From an uncultured Clostridia bacterium (GTDB lineage: Bacteria > Bacillota_A > Clostridia > Christensenellales > CAG-138), in contig CAMYWS010000070.1 in NCBI GenBank assembly GCA_947302865.1, positions 1 through 6,133 of the forward strand: 6,133 nt of DNA, in the 5' to 3' direction. Made by a program: the position numbers and the translations under genes. The number at the start of each line of letters is the position of its first letter. Within the stretch, counting starts at the first letter, position 1. The notes under the pieces are model-generated. The model was not told where the DNA came from, made no database searches, and saw only the letters and a program-made list of their open reading frames with translations. This document shows positions 4,054 to 6,133 of the stretch, one piece after another.

Positions 4054-5613
4054 TCATCTGCGGTCGCGGATCCGTTTGCGGATCAACAGCGCGACGACGA
4101 GCAGAAACAGCGCGCCGCCGAGCGGCAGAAGGATCTGCATCGCCGCCTTGTTCTCCGCATGCCGGTGATTTCCGGGCGGATCGGTCGGCGCGGGCGTCGC
4201 CGTGGGCGCGGGCGTCGGCGCGGGCGTATCTTGCGGTACGTCGTCCGTGACAAGCGGCACTTCCGTGGGTTCCGGCGTCGGAATCGGGGTAGGCGTCACG
4301 GGAATCGCAAGCGATGTATCCGCGATCAGCGGAAGCGTGAACCAGACGCGTCCGCGGTATGAGAAGGTCGCGGTGCCGACCCGCTGTCCGGCTTCGACAG
4401 GGGCTTCGGCATGCGCGTCGATGTCGACGTCAAACGATTCGTCGCCGGCAAGGAGCAGGTCCATCTCGCGGATCGCGCGGTACGCGTGCGCGCCGTTCAT
4501 GTCCGCGTGGACGTTCAGCTTGCAAAGCTCCGGATCGGTCGGAAACGGCATTTCCGCGGAAATGACGTCCGTATAGGCGCCGAGCATCGTCTTTGCATCG
4601 ACGTCGGTATACTCATAGTCGAAGATGTAGTTGAAAAACAGCAGCGCGCGCCCGAATTCCTCGTATCGCTTTGACTTGATGTCGCCGACGGTCATGCCGA
4701 GCTGTACGACGATGATCGTGACGTCTTCACGCTTCGCCGCGGCGACGAGACAGGTGCCGAGCGCGGTTGCGCCGGTTTTGACGCCGATCGCTTCCGGACA
4801 GTAATATTCGTGCGGGGGACCGTCGGAAACCAGACGGTTGCTGTTGCGGATCGGCAGGGGGTCGCGGCGTTTTTCATTCGCCGGGATCGTGTAGTCCGCG
4901 GTCGCGACGATCGTGCGGAACTGTTCGTTTTTCAGTGCTTCCTGTGTCAGGATCGTGAGGTCGTAAGGGGAGGTATGGTTGTCCCCGACGTTTCGTCCGC
5001 AGGGGTTCGTGAAGTTCGTGTCGACCATGCCGAGCTCGGCGGCGCGCGCGTTCATGCGCTCCGCAAACGCCTCCTCGGAACCGTCCATGCGACAGGCGAG
5101 CGTGATGGCGCAGTCGTTGCCGGATACGAGCATCAGCCCGTAGAGAAGATCCTCCACGCGCATCGGCTCGTCCGGGACCAGTCCGAGCATCGTGTTCGTC
5201 CCGCCGAGCAGCGTCGCTTCCCGCGGGGTAATGATGACCTCGTCCATCGACAGCCCTTCGATCGCAAGCAGCGCGGTCATGATCTTGGTCGTACTGCCGT
5301 TTGCAAACGTTTCGTTGGGGCGTCTCGCATAGAAGCAAAGGGAAAGGTCGCTTGCGTCGGCGACGTAGACGCCGCTCGCCCGCGCGCTCTTGAACACGGA
5401 GGTGCGCCTGCTGTCGTACTCCTTGCGCTGTTCGTCGGTGAAGCCGAGCGAAATGCCGAACGGCGGCGTGGGCGTCGGCGTAGGCGTCGGCTCCGGCGTT
5501 ACTTCCGGCGTCGGTGCGGGGGCAAGCCGGATATGTGTTTCGGCAAAGCTGAACGTCGGCAGAAGCAGCAGCGCGATCAGCAGCCAGAGAAGGGTAATCC
5601 GAATCTGTTTCAT
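4054..5613 (-). CDS. dacA: D-alanyl-D-alanine carboxypeptidase (peptidase S11, DacA/PBP5 type)
   Basis: 519 aa. It removes the terminal D-Ala from peptidoglycan pentapeptides outside the membrane, limiting cross-linking. All three penicillin-binding motifs are present: S107-T-T-K110 (nucleophile Ser107, Lys110), S164-G-N166 and K279-T-G281. Residues 1-24 are a signal peptide with probable cleavage after FSFA. Residues 31-51 are a Pro/Thr linker, about 60-325 the S11 catalytic domain, and about 335-430 a strand-rich PBP5_C-like domain. A second Pro/Thr linker (438-480) leads to a membrane segment (493-511) with a basic tail (RKRIRDRR). The usual PBP5 anchor is an amphipathic helix, so the long linker with a full membrane span is a variation. 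The ATG at 5611-5613 has almost no SD, and the promoter predicts transcription starting at that ATG. The enzyme class is secure; the exact dac paralogue symbol is less so. Confidence 0.96.
   Translation of the reverse strand: MKQIRITLLWLLIALLLLPTFSFAETHIRLAPAPTPEVTPEPTPTPTPTPPFGISLGFTDEQRKEYDSRRTSVFKSARASGVYVADASDLSLCFYARRPNETFANGSTTKIMTALLAIEGLSMDEVIITPREATLLGGTNTMLGLVPDEPMRVEDLLYGLMLVSGNDCAITLACRMDGSEEAFAERMNARAAELGMVDTNFTNPCGRNVGDNHTSPYDLTILTQEALKNEQFRTIVATADYTIPANEKRRDPLPIRNSNRLVSDGPPHEYYCPEAIGVKTGATALGTCLVAAAKREDVTIIVVQLGMTVGDIKSKRYEEFGRALLFFNYIFDYEYTDVDAKTMLGAYTDVISAEMPFPTDPELCKLNVHADMNGAHAYRAIREMDLLLAGDESFDVDIDAHAEAPVEAGQRVGTATFSYRGRVWFTLPLIADTSLAIPVTPTPIPTPEPTEVPLVTDDVPQDTPAPTPAPTATPAPTDPPGNHRHAENKAAMQILLPLGGALFLLVVALLIRKRIRDRR
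4174..4302 (-). repeat. Pro/Thr linker repeat, C-terminal side of dacA
   Basis: Encodes residues 438-480, mostly PTP, PAPT and PTEP units, interrupted by an acidic VTDDVPQD segment. On the plus strand it appears as recurring ggcgtcggcg/ggcgcgggcg hexamers. It acts as a flexible spacer between the enzyme and its membrane anchor. Confidence 0.75.
5461..5523 (-). repeat. Pro/Thr linker repeat, N-terminal side of dacA
   Basis: Encodes residues 31-51 (alternating Pro-Thr with Glu and Ala) right after the signal peptide. It is made of near-identical 6-nt units, so slippage in length is possible. Confidence 0.75.
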
Positions 5614-5619
5614 GGCTCA

Positions 5620-5648
5620 AGTATAGCACGAGATCTGCGGACTGACAA
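5620..5648 (-). promoter_or_regulatory. dacA promoter (extended -10), with +1 predicted at the start codon
   Basis: Minus strand: TTGTCA (5643-5648), a 17-nt spacer ending TGC, then TATACT (5620-5625). Counting seven bases on from the hexamer puts +1 at 5613, the A of the dacA ATG. The mRNA would be leaderless or nearly so, in line with the missing SD. Confidence 0.8.
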
Positions 5649-5655
5649 GGTTTTT

Positions 5656-5685
5656 GGGGCGGTTTTCTTCGCCGCCCTTTCTTTT
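5656..5685 (+). terminator. Plus-strand terminator-like hairpin with no plus-strand gene before it
   Basis: GGGCGG (5657-5662), a 9-nt loop and CCGCCC (5672-5677) form a 6-bp G-C stem, extendable by a G-U pair, followed by TTTCTTTTT. The T run is on the plus strand only. The gene to its left (dacA) is on the minus strand, so it may stop antisense transcription before the TPR-gene promoter. Confidence 0.6.
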
Positions 5686-5697
5686 TAGCCGACGGTA

Positions 5698-5706
5698 TGG
5701 TATACT
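5698..5706 (+). promoter_or_regulatory. Extended -10 promoter of the TPR-protein gene
   Basis: TGG then TATACT (5701-5706) gives a good extended -10. At 17 nt upstream only TTTCTT is found, a poor -35, so recognition would rest on the TGn extension. The predicted +1 is near 5713, giving a leader of about 38 nt. Confidence 0.6.
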
Positions 5707-5716
5707 GAATAAAATA

Positions 5717-5732
5717 CGCCGCGGCCGCGGCG
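5717..5732. promoter_or_regulatory. 16-bp GC palindrome in the leader of the TPR-protein gene
   Basis: CGCCGCGGCCGCGGCG is a perfect palindrome lying between the predicted +1 and the SD at 5742-5746. It could be an operator for a dimeric regulator or a compact RNA hairpin near the ribosome site. It could also be chance in an alternating GC stretch. Confidence 0.45.
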
Positions 5733-5750
5733 CGCAAAACGGGAGGGAAT

Positions 5751-6133
5751 ATGACGCCGATCGGGAAAGAAGACTACGCGGAGCCGCGCTGCCTTTTATG
5801 CGGGGAACCGTACGGCGCGGAAGCACAGATCAGGTCCGTGCCGCAGCAGCGGATCATGGAAAAGGTGGACGAATACATGTCGCGCCGCGACTATGCGGGC
5901 GTGGAGCGGCATCTTCTCTACTGGCTCGAAGAGGCGAAGCTCGGACACGACCGCCGCGGCGGGCTGATGATCGAAAACGAGCTCATCGGGCATTACCGCA
6001 AAACGGGCGACCGCGAAAAGGCGTTTCTGCACGCCGAAGCGGCACAGACGCTTCTGGACGCGCTCGGTTTCGAAGGAACGATCACGGCGGGCACGACCTG
6101 CGTGAACGCCGCGACCGCGTATCAGGCGTTCGG
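5751..6133 (+). CDS. TPR-type protein with an N-terminal CxxC pair, 5' part (runs off the right edge)
   Basis: 127 codons are visible. Residues 14-17 are CLLC in RCLLCGEPYG, a short possible metal knuckle; no second Cys pair is visible. From about residue 33 the sequence is helical in TPR style: RIMEKVDEYMSRRDYAGVER, HLLYWLEEAKLG, then NELIGHYRKTGDREKAFLHAEAAQTLLDAL, followed by AGTTCVNAATAYQAF. From memory, proteins of this plan (Cys pair, YWLEEA, helical repeats, AATAY) are common in Clostridia as uncharacterised TPR proteins; TPRs bind partner proteins. No signal peptide is seen, so it is probably cytoplasmic. The start is ATG 5751 with GGAGG (5742-5746) 4 nt upstream. It is divergent from dacA across a 137-bp region. 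The fold is fairly sure; the function is unknown. Confidence 0.82.
   Translation, partial: MTPIGKEDYAEPRCLLCGEPYGAEAQIRSVPQQRIMEKVDEYMSRRDYAGVERHLLYWLEEAKLGHDRRGGLMIENELIGHYRKTGDREKAFLHAEAAQTLLDALGFEGTITAGTTCVNAATAYQAF

Noticed and set aside
4810..5688. A 292-codon open frame on the plus strand opposite dacA
   Set aside because: It is antisense to a gene with all three S11 motifs and reads through the dacA promoter and the hairpin at 5656; no SD or domain is visible.

Overview
The window reads as chromosomal DNA from a GC-rich member of the Bacillota, probably a gut-type Clostridia. The reasons are strong Shine-Dalgarno (SD) sequences, near-consensus sigma-A promoters (several with extended -10), compact U-tailed terminators, a DacA with Pro/Thr linkers, and a Cys-pair plus TPR protein of a type I recall from Clostridia. 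The lineage is inferred from style, not from a marker gene. I see no mobile element, RNA gene or CRISPR array.

Layout, left to right. (1) 1-358, minus: the 5' part of a patatin-like phospholipase gene with a TTG start and its own strong promoter. (2) 510-2153, minus: a two-gene operon read from a TTGACA/TAAAAT promoter at 2211-2239 and closed by a terminator at 462-490. Its first gene encodes a protein with four membrane segments and a C-terminal His/Cys metal-site-like domain. Its second encodes a DUF937 protein extended by Leu-Gly repeats, Ser and Glu tracts and a Lys/Thr/Ala tail like that of histone H1. (3) 2385-3977, plus: a divergent two-gene operon. It encodes a membrane-anchored protein with a possible Tim44-like region and a four-Cys zinc ribbon, then a transglutaminase-like protein with an apparent Cys-His-Asp triad and no export signal. 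(4) 3995-4026: a 12-bp-stem bidirectional terminator separating this operon from (5) 4054-5613, minus: a D-Ala-D-Ala carboxypeptidase (DacA type) with signal peptide, two Pro/Thr linkers and a C-terminal membrane anchor. Its promoter places the predicted +1 on the A of the ATG. (6) 5751-6133, plus: the start of a Cys-pair/TPR protein gene, preceded by an extended -10 promoter and a 16-bp palindrome.

How the genes may work together: dacA trims peptidoglycan stem peptides at the cell surface, and the patatin-like protein probably hydrolyses lipids. The central part is the least explained. Two operons diverge from one 231-bp region, and each begins with a membrane protein ending in a putative metal-binding Cys cluster, followed by a protein without a visible export signal. 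A shared membrane-associated process is an inference from this arrangement only.
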